From Mycolicibacterium iranicum (GTDB taxonomy: Bacteria > Actinomycetota > Actinomycetes > Mycobacteriales > Mycobacteriaceae), in contig NZ_JACHVU010000014.1 of the NCBI RefSeq assembly GCF_014190915.1, positions 52,856 to 116,855 on the forward strand: a DNA stretch of 64,000 bases, written 5' to 3'. The notes under the pieces were generated by a model, which saw only the letters and a program-made list of their open reading frames with translations, was not told where the DNA came from and made no database searches. Shown here piece by piece: positions 1 through 7,861 of the stretch. The number at the start of each line of letters is the position of its first letter. Position 1 is the stretch's first letter. Position numbers and translations under genes: made by a program.

Positions 1-128
1 TGTGCTTTCTCCTCTTCGCGCAGGCGCTCATCTGTGCTTTCTCCTCTTCGCGCAGGCGCTCATCTGTGCTTTCTCCTCTTCGCGCAGGCGCTCATCTGTG
101 CTTTCTCCTCTTCGCGCAGGCGCTCATC
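1..128 (-). repeat. Tandem repeat, four 32-bp units of coupled minicistrons
   Basis: Four consecutive identical 32-bp units (1-32, 33-64, 65-96, 97-128), possibly continuing past the window edge. Read on the minus strand, each unit holds an ATG, codes the peptide MSACAKRRKHR, and ends in a TGA that overlaps the ATG of the next unit as ATGA. An AGGAGA ribosome-binding motif lies 8 bases before each ATG. The stop of the preceding dehydrogenase gene (126-124) is the first ATGA of the chain. Because 32 is not a multiple of 3, each unit terminates in the next. The layout resembles mycobacterial MIRU elements, which are known to overlap flanking start and stop codons; the unit length and sequence here are what I read, the MIRU link is inference. 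Confidence 0.9.
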
Positions 129-876
129 GGGGCGCCATGCGGATCGCGCCGTCGAGGCGGATCGTCTCACCGTTGAGCATCGGGTTCTCCACGATGTGGA
201 CCGCGAGCGCACCGTACTCGTCGGGATCGCCCAGACGCGCCGGGTGCGGCACCTGCTTGCCCAGCGAGGCCTGCGCCTCCTCGGGCAGCGAGCCCAGCAG
301 CGGCGTCTTGAACAGACCCGGAGCGATCGTGCACACACGGATGAACTCACGCGACAGGTCACGCGCGATCGGAAGGGTCATCCCGACGACGCCGCCCTTG
401 GAGGCCGAGTACGCGGCCTGGCCGATCTGACCTTCGAACGCAGCCACCGAGGCGGTGTTGATGATGACGCCGCGCTCGCCGTTGATGGGCTCGGTCTTGG
501 CGATCCGCTCCGCCGAGAGCCGCAACACGTTGAACGTGCCGATCAGGTTGACCTGGATGACCTTGTTGAAGCCGTCGAGCGGGAACGGGCCGTCCTTGCC
601 CAGCGTCTTGATGGCGTTGCCGATGCCGGCGCAGTTGACGTTGATCCGCAGCGGTCCGAACTCCTCGGCGGCATCCAGCGCCGCGCTCACCTGCTCGGGA
701 TCGGTGACGTTGGCCTCGACGAACTTCGCGCGCGGTCCGAGCTCGGCCACGACATCGGCACCCTTGAGGTCGATGACGACGACCGAGGCGCCCCGGTCCA
801 GCAGTCGCTTGGTCGTCGCGAGACCGAGGCCCGAAGCACCTCCGGTGACGACGGCGGCGGCATCTTTGATCTCCAC
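124..876 (-). CDS. HSD10-like short-chain dehydrogenase (Rv1144-like)
   Basis: A 250-residue classical short-chain dehydrogenase. The NAD-binding motif TGGASGLG is at residues 11-18, NCAG at 81-84, and the catalytic Ser143, Tyr156 and Lys160 are present. The sequence resembles type-2 3-hydroxyacyl-CoA dehydrogenase (HSD10), so it probably oxidises a 3-hydroxyacyl-CoA or a sterol hydroxyl in the cytoplasm. The start is the GTG at 874-876, chosen because homology begins there and a GAAGGG ribosome-binding motif precedes it; the frame is open further upstream but the extra sequence is low quality. It lies downstream of mcr on the same strand, as Rv1144 does beside Rv1143. Its stop codon falls inside the tandem repeat, coupling it to the minicistrons. 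Exact substrate unknown. Confidence 0.9.
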   Translation of the reverse strand: MEIKDAAAVVTGGASGLGLATTKRLLDRGASVVVIDLKGADVVAELGPRAKFVEANVTDPEQVSAALDAAEEFGPLRINVNCAGIGNAIKTLGKDGPFPLDGFNKVIQVNLIGTFNVLRLSAERIAKTEPINGERGVIINTASVAAFEGQIGQAAYSASKGGVVGMTLPIARDLSREFIRVCTIAPGLFKTPLLGSLPEEAQASLGKQVPHPARLGDPDEYGALAVHIVENPMLNGETIRLDGAIRMAPR

Positions 877-955
877 AGGCGGTTTCCCTTCTTCGTTGTT
901 GTGCTGAAAATGTCGTGTTCGGGGTGGGATGTGCGAGCGGTGCCGGACCGGCCCG

Positions 956-2050
956 TCAGACCCATTCCCGCAGAACGGCTTCGGTGTCTGCCCCGGGAAC
1001 ACCCGGCGCCTTCGGAGCCGACGGGGCGGTGCGCGAGAACCTCGGCGCCGGCGCCGGGTACTGGAAACCGTTCTCGGTGTAGAAGGTTCCGCGTTCGGTG
1101 TTGTGCGGCTCGGACTCGACCTCGGCGAACGACAGCACCGGCGTGACGCACGCGTCGGTGCCGGCGAACACGCCGGCCCAATGGTCACGGTCGTGGGCCG
1201 CGAACGCCTCGGTGAACTCGGCGCGCAGTTCCGGCCAGCGGGCCATGTCGTTCTGATCGGGCAACTCGGCGCCGTCGAGACCGATCCCCTTGAGGAGTTC
1301 GGCGTAGAACTGCGGCTCGATCGCCCCGACCGCGACGTGGCGGCCGTCGGCGCAGGTATAGGTGTCGTAGTACGGGGCCCCGGTGTCGAGCATGTTCACG
1401 CCCCGCTCGTCGCTCCACATGCCCATGCCGCGGAACGCCCACATCATCATCGACAGAACGCTGGACCCGTCGACCATCGCGGCGTCGACGACCTGGCCCT
1501 TGCCGGAGCGCTCCCGTTCCCACAGCGCCGAAAGGACGCCCACGAGAAGGAACATCGAGCCGCCGCCGAAGTCACCGACGAGGTTGAGCGGCGGCACCGG
1601 GCGCTCACCGGCACGGCCGATGGCGTGCAGGGCGCCGTTGAGCGAGATGTAGTTGATGTCGTGGCCGGCCTGCTGCGAGCGCGGACCCTCCTGCCCCCAG
1701 CCTGTCATCCGGGCGTAGATCAGCTTCTCGTTGACCTTCGCGCAGTCCTCGGGGCCCAACCCCAGGCGTTCGGTGACCCCGGGCCGGAAGCCCTCGATCA
1801 ACACGTCGGCCTTGGCGATCAACTGCAGGACCATGTCGCGGTCCTCATCGCTCTTGAGGTTGGCCGCAACCGACCGGCGGTTGCGCAGCAGGTAGTCGCC
1901 ACCGGGCTTGGTCGCAGGCCCCGGCCCCTTGCCGGGCCGCTCGATGCGCACCACGTCGGCGCCGAGATCGCCCAGAATCATCGCCGCGTGGGGGCCGGGC
2001 CCGATACCGGCCAGCTCCACAACTCGTAGTCCCTGCAGTGGTCCAGCCAT
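956..2050 (-). CDS. mcr: alpha-methylacyl-CoA racemase
   Basis: A 364-residue family III CoA-transferase fold protein matching mycobacterial MCR. The enzyme interconverts (2R)- and (2S)-2-methylacyl-CoA thioesters, a step needed before beta-oxidation of branched fatty acids and the cholesterol side chain. The residues equivalent to the catalytic His126, Asp156 and Glu241 of M. tuberculosis MCR are visible as His130, Asp160 and Glu245, in contexts AGHDINY, LVGDFGG and AIEPQF. The ATG at 2048-2050 starts the conserved MAGPLQGLRVVELAG-type N-terminus. The HSD10-like dehydrogenase follows 79 bases downstream, and a crotonase gene is divergent across a short promoter region with a palindrome. Confidence is high for family; the preferred substrate is inferred. 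Confidence 0.93.
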   Translation of the reverse strand: MAGPLQGLRVVELAGIGPGPHAAMILGDLGADVVRIERPGKGPGPATKPGGDYLLRNRRSVAANLKSDEDRDMVLQLIAKADVLIEGFRPGVTERLGLGPEDCAKVNEKLIYARMTGWGQEGPRSQQAGHDINYISLNGALHAIGRAGERPVPPLNLVGDFGGGSMFLLVGVLSALWERERSGKGQVVDAAMVDGSSVLSMMMWAFRGMGMWSDERGVNMLDTGAPYYDTYTCADGRHVAVGAIEPQFYAELLKGIGLDGAELPDQNDMARWPELRAEFTEAFAAHDRDHWAGVFAGTDACVTPVLSFAEVESEPHNTERGTFYTENGFQYPAPAPRFSRTAPSAPKAPGVPGADTEAVLREWV

Positions 2051-2098
2051 GCCTAGCCGCCCTTCGTCAGTTTCGCTCGGTTGACCGCGACATAGCTT

Positions 2099-2114
2099 AC
2101 TTGTATAACCAAGT
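2099..2114. promoter_or_regulatory. Palindromic operator between mcr and crotonase gene
   Basis: Perfect inverted repeat ACTTG-N6-CAAGT (ACTTGTATAACCAAGT), 48 bases upstream of mcr and 57 upstream of the divergent crotonase gene. Its size and position fit a dimeric TetR-type regulator acting on both genes. It does not match the KstR consensus. The regulator is not identifiable from the window. Confidence 0.55.
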
Positions 2115-2171
2115 CGACCGGCCGCGGGGCATCGAGGTCCCCGGTGGTCCCACCAACCGAAGGGTGCGCAC

Positions 2172-3002
2172 ATGACCGTCGAGTCCGGCGCGGACGTCGA
2201 GACCAGCGAGTATCAGGGCATCACCGATCTGGAGGTCGGCCTCGATGGCGGCGTGCTGAGCGTGACGCTGAACCGCCCGGACAGCCTGAATTCCCTGACG
2301 GCGCCGATGTTGCGCACCTTCGCCGAGGCACTCGAACGTGCCGCCACCGACTCCCGGGTCCGCGTGGTGCGTATCAGCGGTGCGGGTCGCGGGTTCTCTT
2401 CCGGCGCCGGCATCAGCGAGGAGGACCACGCCAACCCCGGGGCGGCCGGCACCCCCGCCGATGTGCTCGACGCCGCCAACCGCTGCATCCGCGCGATCGT
2501 GAACCTGCCGCAGCCGGCCGTCGCCGTGGTCCAGGGCGCCGCCGCCGGTGTCGGCGCGTCGTTGGCTCTGGCGTGCGATGTCGTACTCGCCTCGGAGAAG
2601 GCGTTTTTCATGCTCGCCTTCACGAAGATCGGCCTGATGCCCGACGGCGGTGCGTCGGCACTGATCGCCGCAGCGGTGGGACGCATCCGCGCGATGCGGA
2701 TGGCACTGCTGGCCGAGCGCATCTCGGCCGGCGAGGCGTACGGCTGGGGCCTGGTCAGCGCCGTGTACCCCGTCGAGGAGTTCGACGCCGAGGTCGACAA
2801 GGTTCTCGCGACGCTGGTGTCGGGTCCCGCCGTGGCGCTGCGCAAGACCAAGGACGCGATCAACGCCGCGACGCTCACCGAACTCGAGAGTGCCCTCGAG
2901 CTGGAGAAGGTCGGCCAGCTCTCGCTGCTCGACTCGCACGACTTCCGTGAGGGGACCAAAGCTTTCCAGCAGCGCCGGACAGCCACCTTCACCGACACCT
3001 GA
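2172..3002 (+). CDS. Enoyl-CoA hydratase/isomerase family protein
   Basis: A 276-residue crotonase-superfamily protein, probably acting on an acyl-CoA thioester in beta-oxidation. The oxyanion-hole segments around residues 71-82 (GRGFSSGAGIS) and 122-128 are present. The two catalytic glutamates of classical enoyl-CoA hydratases are not: the first position is Ser130 and the second falls at Thr151. Instead Asp158 stands in a GLMPDGG motif, which is the position used by PaaG-type isomerases, so an isomerase is more likely than a hydratase. The ATG at 2172 is preceded by GAAGGG. It is divergent from mcr, and the two share the palindrome at 2099-2114. Homologues sit at the Rv1141c/Rv1142c (echA) locus of M. 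tuberculosis. Confidence 0.88.
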   Translation: MTVESGADVETSEYQGITDLEVGLDGGVLSVTLNRPDSLNSLTAPMLRTFAEALERAATDSRVRVVRISGAGRGFSSGAGISEEDHANPGAAGTPADVLDAANRCIRAIVNLPQPAVAVVQGAAAGVGASLALACDVVLASEKAFFMLAFTKIGLMPDGGASALIAAAVGRIRAMRMALLAERISAGEAYGWGLVSAVYPVEEFDAEVDKVLATLVSGPAVALRKTKDAINAATLTELESALELEKVGQLSLLDSHDFREGTKAFQQRRTATFTDT

Positions 3003-3014
3003 CGAACGTGGGCC

Positions 3015-3048
3015 CTGTGCACGCGATCTCGTGATGTCGCGTGCACAG
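3015..3048. terminator. 12-bp perfect hairpin after crotonase gene (family 2 palindrome)
   Basis: Arms CTGTGCACGCGA (3015-3026) and its exact complement (3037-3048) around a 10-base loop. Weaker pairing extends outward through GAACGTGGG on the left and its near-complement on the right. It could end transcription of the crotonase gene before the permease gene. A related palindrome, sharing the CGAACGTGGG start, lies at 32248-32308. Confidence 0.6.
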
Positions 3049-3121
3049 CACCCATGGTCGACGGGCTCCGAGGCCTGAAAATCATTCGACCGCGCGGGGG
3101 ATGGTCGGCGACCATCGAGCG

Positions 3122-4405
3122 GTGAGCACGCAGATCGACACCGAGCAGCCGGTGGCACCCGGCCGCTGGCGCGTGCTCGCCCCGTTCCGGTTCCTTGAGT
3201 ACCGCCTGCTGATCGCCGCGGTCTCACTGTCGATCTTCGCCGAGGGCATGTGGGCCGTGGTGATGGCGCTGCAGGTCATCGAGCTGTCCGACGACCCGAC
3301 GTCCCTGTCCCTGGTCGCGACGTGCCTCGCCGCAGGCCTGGTCGCGTTCGTCCTGGTGGGCGGCCTGGCGGCCGACAGGCTCAGCCAGCGGGCCATCATC
3401 ATCGTCGTCGAAGCGGTGAACACCGTCGTGGTGACCGCGGTCGCGGTCCTGGGAATGCTTGGCGCGCTGGCCATCTGGCACATGGCGGTGGCAGCCGCCG
3501 CACTCGGCATCGCCGCGGCCTTCTTCTTCCCCGCCTACAGCGCGATCCTGCCCCGCATCCTGCCCGCCGACCAGCTGCTCGCGGCCAACGGCGTCGAGGG
3601 GATGGTGCGTCCGGTCTTCCAGCGGGCCGTGGGCCCGGCCGTCGCCGGGCTGCTCATCGGCGCGACGTTCCCGGCAGCGGGCGCGGTCGTCGTCGCCGCG
3701 CTGTTCGGCACCGGCCTGATCCTGCTGATCGCCAACAAGCCCACCTCGGCGAAACCTCCCGTCGCAGAGCAGGAATCGACGCCGCACCTGCTGCGGGACC
3801 TCCGTGACGGGTTCGGCTTCGTGCTGCACACCCCGTGGCTGTTGTGGACACTGCTGTTCGCGAGCCTGTTCGTGCTGGTCGTCCTCGGGCCCATCGAGGT
3901 GCTGCTCCCGTTCGTCGTCTCCGACCGGTTCACCGACGGCGCCCAGACGTACGGCTTCGTGCTGGCGTTCTTCGGCGCGGGCAGTGCACTCGGCGCGCTG
4001 GCCGTGTCGTCGCGGCAGCTGCCGCGCCGGTACCTGACGGTGATGATGACCATGTGGAGCGTGGGTTCCCTACCGCTGGCGATCGTCGGTATGACGTCGT
4101 CGTTTCCGCTGATGGCGTTCGCTACCTTCATCATCGGGGTCACCGACGGTGCCGGCATGGTCATCTGGGGCACGCTGTTGCAGCGCCGCGTCCCGCCGCA
4201 GATGCTCGGCAGGGTGTCGAGCCTGGACTTCTTCGTCTCCCTGGCGTTCATGCCGGTGTCGTTCGCGATCGTGGGTCCACTGTCGAAAGTCGTGTCGATG
4301 GAGGCGATCTTCCTCGCCGCCGGCGTGCTACCCGTACTGCTGGCCGCGATCGCCGTGACGGCGGCCGGCATGCGCCGCGACGAGCTGGCGCACCCGCTGC
4401 GTTAG
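3122..4405 (+). CDS. Major facilitator superfamily drug exporter
   Basis: A 427-residue integral membrane protein with the alternating hydrophobic segments of a 12-helix MFS transporter, most like the EntS/multidrug-efflux branch (MFS_3). The cytoplasmic loop after helices 2-3 contains the expected GGLAADRLSQR-type motif. It probably exports a small hydrophobic compound by proton antiport; the substrate cannot be read. I chose the GTG at 3122 (VSTQID...) because the sequence upstream is poor and homologues usually start shortly before the first helix; the ATG at 3101 is an alternative. Its TAG stop overlaps the TAA of the convergent CAAX-protease gene as TTAG. Confidence 0.85.
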   Translation: MSTQIDTEQPVAPGRWRVLAPFRFLEYRLLIAAVSLSIFAEGMWAVVMALQVIELSDDPTSLSLVATCLAAGLVAFVLVGGLAADRLSQRAIIIVVEAVNTVVVTAVAVLGMLGALAIWHMAVAAAALGIAAAFFFPAYSAILPRILPADQLLAANGVEGMVRPVFQRAVGPAVAGLLIGATFPAAGAVVVAALFGTGLILLIANKPTSAKPPVAEQESTPHLLRDLRDGFGFVLHTPWLLWTLLFASLFVLVVLGPIEVLLPFVVSDRFTDGAQTYGFVLAFFGAGSALGALAVSSRQLPRRYLTVMMTMWSVGSLPLAIVGMTSSFPLMAFATFIIGVTDGAGMVIWGTLLQRRVPPQMLGRVSSLDFFVSLAFMPVSFAIVGPLSKVVSMEAIFLAAGVLPVLLAAIAVTAAGMRRDELAHPLR

Positions 4406-5118
4406 ACCCCGAAGATCGGCGGCAGCGCCAGCACCAGCACCAGGCCCCAGAAGAAGTGCACGAGCATCGGCGCCAGCACACCCCCGGTCGCCCGGCGCAG
4501 CAGGGCGCAGACGGTGCCGAGGATGATCGCCGCGAAGCCGAGCATCGGGTTGCCCGTGGTGGCAGCCGTGGCGATGACGTACAGCACCGTCGACACGATG
4601 ATCGGGTGGTGATTGCGCAGGGCGGTGTACACGGCGCCGCGGAAGAACATCTCTTCGGCGAGGCCGTTGATGACCGTGATGAATGCGATCAGGTAGATCG
4701 GACCGTTGTTCGAATACTCCAGAACCTGGCGCACATAGTCGTTCACACCGGGGATCTCGCGCACGATCAGACCGCCGACGACGAATACCGCGCCGAGACC
4801 GAGACCGATTGCGGTGCCGGTGATCACGGGCCGCTGGTTACGTCCGCGGAAGCAGACGTACCCCATGTGCAGCGGGCCGGAGATGAACGCCCCGGCCGCC
4901 CACACCCCCGCCAGCGCCAGGGTCAGCCAGATGAAGGTCGAGTCGCCGGGGGGCCGGCTGAGCGAGTAGCCCAGCAGCGCGGCGCCGATCAGCAGGACGA
5001 TGGACACGACGAACTTGCGCCGGGTGACCACCCCGGGAGGCTCGTTGTAGGGCGGGGCCTTCGTGCGTGCGATCCGCACCATCTCGCCGGTCCAACTGGT
5101 GGGGGTGGAGGTATTCAC
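4402..5118 (-). CDS. CPBP (CAAX/Abi) family intramembrane metalloprotease
   Basis: A 238-residue membrane protein with about six to seven hydrophobic helices after a 35-residue polar N-terminus. The CPBP signature is present: EExxxR as Glu155-Glu156 and Arg160 (AEEMFFRG), followed near the C-terminus by an HFFWG motif that supplies a metal ligand. Family members cleave prenylated proteins or transmembrane peptides, or act in bacteriocin self-immunity. The start codon overlaps the stop of the upstream epimerase-like gene (ATGA at 5115-5118), so the two are translationally coupled. Specific function unknown. Confidence 0.85.
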   Translation of the reverse strand: MNTSTPTSWTGEMVRIARTKAPPYNEPPGVVTRRKFVVSIVLLIGAALLGYSLSRPPGDSTFIWLTLALAGVWAAGAFISGPLHMGYVCFRGRNQRPVITGTAIGLGLGAVFVVGGLIVREIPGVNDYVRQVLEYSNNGPIYLIAFITVINGLAEEMFFRGAVYTALRNHHPIIVSTVLYVIATAATTGNPMLGFAAIILGTVCALLRRATGGVLAPMLVHFFWGLVLVLALPPIFGV

Positions 5119-6260
5119 GCGGGAATCACCTTGGGTAGCAGTCCGAGGACGTGGTCGAGTCCGTCGCGCACCGCTGCGGCGACGGGCCGGGGAACGAAGC
5201 CGAGCAGCCCCAGGACGGGACGCACGACGGGCGGGGTGACGGCGCTGGCGAGCTGACGAAGCCGCAGCGTGTCGCCGCCGGCCCAGTCGGGATCGGTGTC
5301 GGCGAGGTGGTGCAGGTCGCCGAGTTCGTTGACCGGGCGTCGCGGCGGACTCGTCACCGCCCGCCGGATCGCGTCCTCGATACCCACGGGGCCGTCGGGC
5401 GGGTCGGCCACCAGGTCACCGAGGTCGTTCGAGGTGGCGATCATCGGATAGTCAAGCGACTCAACGAGATCGGCGGCCAGGCCACCCGGCACGGGCAGCA
5501 CCAGGCCGGTCACCTTCGACACCAGGCTGGTGTCGATGCCGTACACGGCCAGCGGTGTACGCCAAATTCCGGCGATGCGCGCATAGCTGCGCAGCAGATC
5601 GCCGTAGGTGGTGGTCTCGGGACCCCTGATGTCGTAGGCGCCGGCGGGCACCCTCGGATCTGCCGCCGCCACAAGGTAATGCACGACGTCGGTGATCGCG
5701 ATCGGGTCGATCGGATTGGCCGACCATTCCGGCATCGGCAGCACGAGGAACCGGTCGGCGACGTAGCGCAGCATCTCGAACGACGTCGATCCGGCGCCGA
5801 TCACGATGGCCGCACCGAGCCACACCACGTCGGGGCCGCCGTCGATGGTCAAGGCCGCAGCCACCTCCGCGCGGCTGGTGAGGTGCTCGGAGAGCGAGTC
5901 GTTGTCGGGCACGAACCCGCCGAGGTACACGATGCGCCGCACGCCGGCCGCCTTGGCCGCGGTCGCGACGTTCGCCGCGGCACGGTTGTCGGCCTCGCGG
6001 AAGCCCGGCTGTCCGATGCCGTGAACGAGGTAGTACACGACGTCGATCGGGCCGGCTTCGGTGAACGCCAGCTGCGTGGAGTTCTCGTCGTGGGCGTCGA
6101 GGGCCACCGTCGACACGTCGTGGTACCAGCCGAAGTCGGCGAGTCGGCCGGGGTTGCGGCTCGCGGCGACGACCTGGTGGCCGCCGTCGAGCAGTGCTGC
6201 GACGAGGCGGGAACCGATGTAGCCGGTCGCGCCGGTGACCAATGTGCGGACGGGTTTCAC
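5115..6260 (-). CDS. NAD(P)-binding atypical SDR / epimerase-like protein
   Basis: A 381-residue protein with the N-terminal Rossmann motif TGATGYIG near residues 9-16, typical of atypical (NmrA/epimerase-like) dehydrogenases. The usual YxxxK catalytic pair is not obvious, since the region reads YYLVHG; it may be a reductase, an isomerase or a non-catalytic NAD(P) sensor. The last 90 residues are helical and end in a hydrophobic stretch, suggesting membrane association, which would suit its tight coupling to the CAAX protease. Start ATG at 6258-6260. It is separated from the gamma-carbonic-anhydrase-like gene by 39 bases on the same strand. Confidence 0.83.
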   Translation of the reverse strand: MKPVRTLVTGATGYIGSRLVAALLDGGHQVVAASRNPGRLADFGWYHDVSTVALDAHDENSTQLAFTEAGPIDVVYYLVHGIGQPGFREADNRAAANVATAAKAAGVRRIVYLGGFVPDNDSLSEHLTSRAEVAAALTIDGGPDVVWLGAAIVIGAGSTSFEMLRYVADRFLVLPMPEWSANPIDPIAITDVVHYLVAAADPRVPAGAYDIRGPETTTYGDLLRSYARIAGIWRTPLAVYGIDTSLVSKVTGLVLPVPGGLAADLVESLDYPMIATSNDLGDLVADPPDGPVGIEDAIRRAVTSPPRRPVNELGDLHHLADTDPDWAGGDTLRLRQLASAVTPPVVRPVLGLLGFVPRPVAAAVRDGLDHVLGLLPKVIPA

Positions 6261-6299
6261 CGTACGGCTGTACCCCGCCGTGCCGATTCAGAATCCGGG

Positions 6300-6827
6300 T
6301 CAGGAGTTGGCTGCATCACGATGCAGTTTGACCAGCTCCTGGTACAGCTGTGCGTTGGTGCGGATGCCGGCGATCTCTTCGTCGCCGAGCTGGCGGCGCA
6401 CCTTGCCCGGCACGCCGGCGACCATCGACCCGGGCGGGATCACCGCGTTCTGCGGCACCACCGCGCCCGCCGCGATCAGCGAGCCCGCGCCGACCACCGC
6501 GCCGTTGAGCACCACCGCACCCATGCCGACCAGGGAGTCGTCCTCGATCGTGCAGCCGTGCAGGACCGCGTTGTGCCCGACGCTGACACCCGCGCCGATG
6601 CGGGCCGGGAAGCCGGGGTCGACGTGGATCGTCACCCCGTCCTGGATGTTGGTGCCCGCACCGATCTCGATCGGCTCCACCTCGGCGCGCAGGATCGCGC
6701 CGTACCACGCACTCGCCCCGGCGGCGAGCACGACCTGTCCGATCACGGTGGCGTTGGGCGCCACCCAGCTGTCGGGATGCAGTTGGGGGGAACGTCCGGC
6801 GATGGACAGGATCAGTGGCTCGGCCAT
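6300..6827 (-). CDS. Gamma-carbonic anhydrase-like hexapeptide-repeat protein
   Basis: A 175-residue left-handed beta-helix protein built from hexapeptide repeats. The metal-binding triad of gamma-class carbonic anhydrases is conserved as His68, His85 and His90 (HVD, GHNAVLH), with Arg47 in the usual LRAE motif. It could hydrate CO2 or bind a metal in a related role; a similar M. tuberculosis protein is Rv3525c. The start could be the ATG at 6825-6827 (MAEPLIL) or one three codons earlier (6834-6836); I use the first because homology begins there. Its promoter region overlaps that of the divergent dehydrogenase gene. Confidence 0.88.
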   Translation of the reverse strand: MAEPLILSIAGRSPQLHPDSWVAPNATVIGQVVLAAGASAWYGAILRAEVEPIEIGAGTNIQDGVTIHVDPGFPARIGAGVSVGHNAVLHGCTIEDDSLVGMGAVVLNGAVVGAGSLIAAGAVVPQNAVIPPGSMVAGVPGKVRRQLGDEEIAGIRTNAQLYQELVKLHRDAANS

Positions 6828-6904
6828 GGGCGTCATCGTAGGACGGCCCGGCCCGCGCGGGGCCGGGTGAGGGAACAGGCGGCCGCCCGTGCGATCCTCA
6901 CCTC

Positions 6905-7861
6905 GTGACAACGACGTCAAACCCCACCGCGCTCGACATCGTCGACGGTGTCGACCTGAGCGGCAAGACCTGCGTCATCACGGGGGCCTCGTCGGGGCTG
7001 GGCCGTGAGTCGGCCCGGGCGCTGGCCCGAACCGGCGCGCACGTGATCCTCGCTGCGCGCAACACCGAGGCGCTCGCCGAGACCGAGGCCTGGGTGCGCG
7101 GCGAGGTCCGCGACGCGCGGCTGTCGCTGGTTCACCTCGACCTCACCTCGCTGGCCAGCGTGGCTGCCGCCGCATCGGAGATCAGCGAGCTCACCCCCGC
7201 CGTCCACGTGCTGATGAACAACGCCGGCGTCATGTTCACCCCGCTGGGCCGCACCACCGAGGGTTTCGAAACCCAGTTCGGCACAAATCATCTCGGTCAT
7301 TTCGAGCTGACCAGGCTGCTCTTCCCGGCGTTGGTGGCCGCGGACGGCGCGCGCGTGGTGGTGCTGTCGTCGGCGGGTCACCGGATGGGTGACGTCGACT
7401 TCGACGACCCCAACTGGGAACGCCGCGACTACGACAAGTTCGAGGCCTATGGCGCCTCCAAGACCGCCAACGTCCTGCACGCCGTCGAGCTGGACCGGCG
7501 CCTGCGCGACGCCGGGGTGCGCGCGTTCGCGGTCCACCCGGGAATCGTCGCGACAGCGCTGGCACGGCACATGACCCGCGACGACTTCGACCAGCTCAGC
7601 TCTGCCGGCGCCTCGGCCGATCCGACGAAGCCGTCGACGGATGTGCGGATGACCTTCACCTCGCCCGACTACGGCGCCGCCACGCAGGTGTGGGCCGCGG
7701 TCAGCAGCGACCTCGACGGGCAGGGCGGGGTGTATCTCGCGGACTGCCGGATCCGGACCGCGGCACCGTACGCGGTCGACGAGGCCAGGGCGCTGGAGCT
7801 GTGGGCGCTCTCCGAACAGCTCTGCACATCGGGCGCATCGCGCCTAGGCTCGACTGCGTGA
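6905..7861 (+). CDS. Short-chain dehydrogenase, retinol/WWOX-like
   Basis: A 318-residue short-chain dehydrogenase with TGASSGLG at residues 26-33, NNAG at 105-108, and catalytic Ser156, Tyr182 and Lys186. The extra length and the QFGTNHLGHF motif place it with the retinol dehydrogenase/protochlorophyllide-reductase-like branch, which usually uses NADP. Start is GTG at 6905. Its stop overlaps the start of the following TetR gene (GTGA at 7858-7861), indicating a coupled two-gene operon in which the regulator may control the dehydrogenase. Substrate unknown. Confidence 0.9.
   Translation: MTTTSNPTALDIVDGVDLSGKTCVITGASSGLGRESARALARTGAHVILAARNTEALAETEAWVRGEVRDARLSLVHLDLTSLASVAAAASEISELTPAVHVLMNNAGVMFTPLGRTTEGFETQFGTNHLGHFELTRLLFPALVAADGARVVVLSSAGHRMGDVDFDDPNWERRDYDKFEAYGASKTANVLHAVELDRRLRDAGVRAFAVHPGIVATALARHMTRDDFDQLSSAGASADPTKPSTDVRMTFTSPDYGAATQVWAAVSSDLDGQGGVYLADCRIRTAAPYAVDEARALELWALSEQLCTSGASRLGSTA

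Noticed and set aside
1..128. CRISPR array
   Set aside because: The units are directly adjacent with no unique spacers, and there are no cas genes nearby.
2099..2114. KstR or KstR2 site
   Set aside because: The palindrome has neither the AAC-N2-GTT core of KstR nor the CAAG-N2-CTTG order of KstR2.
4402..4405. TTAG overlap of two convergent stop codons as a regulatory feature (also at 26429-26432)
   Set aside because: Short tail-to-tail overlaps are common in compact genomes; nothing more than economy of space is indicated.
5151..6908. 585-codon plus-strand frame
   Set aside because: Antisense to the epimerase-like and carbonic-anhydrase-like genes, which have recognisable motifs; no motif in this frame.
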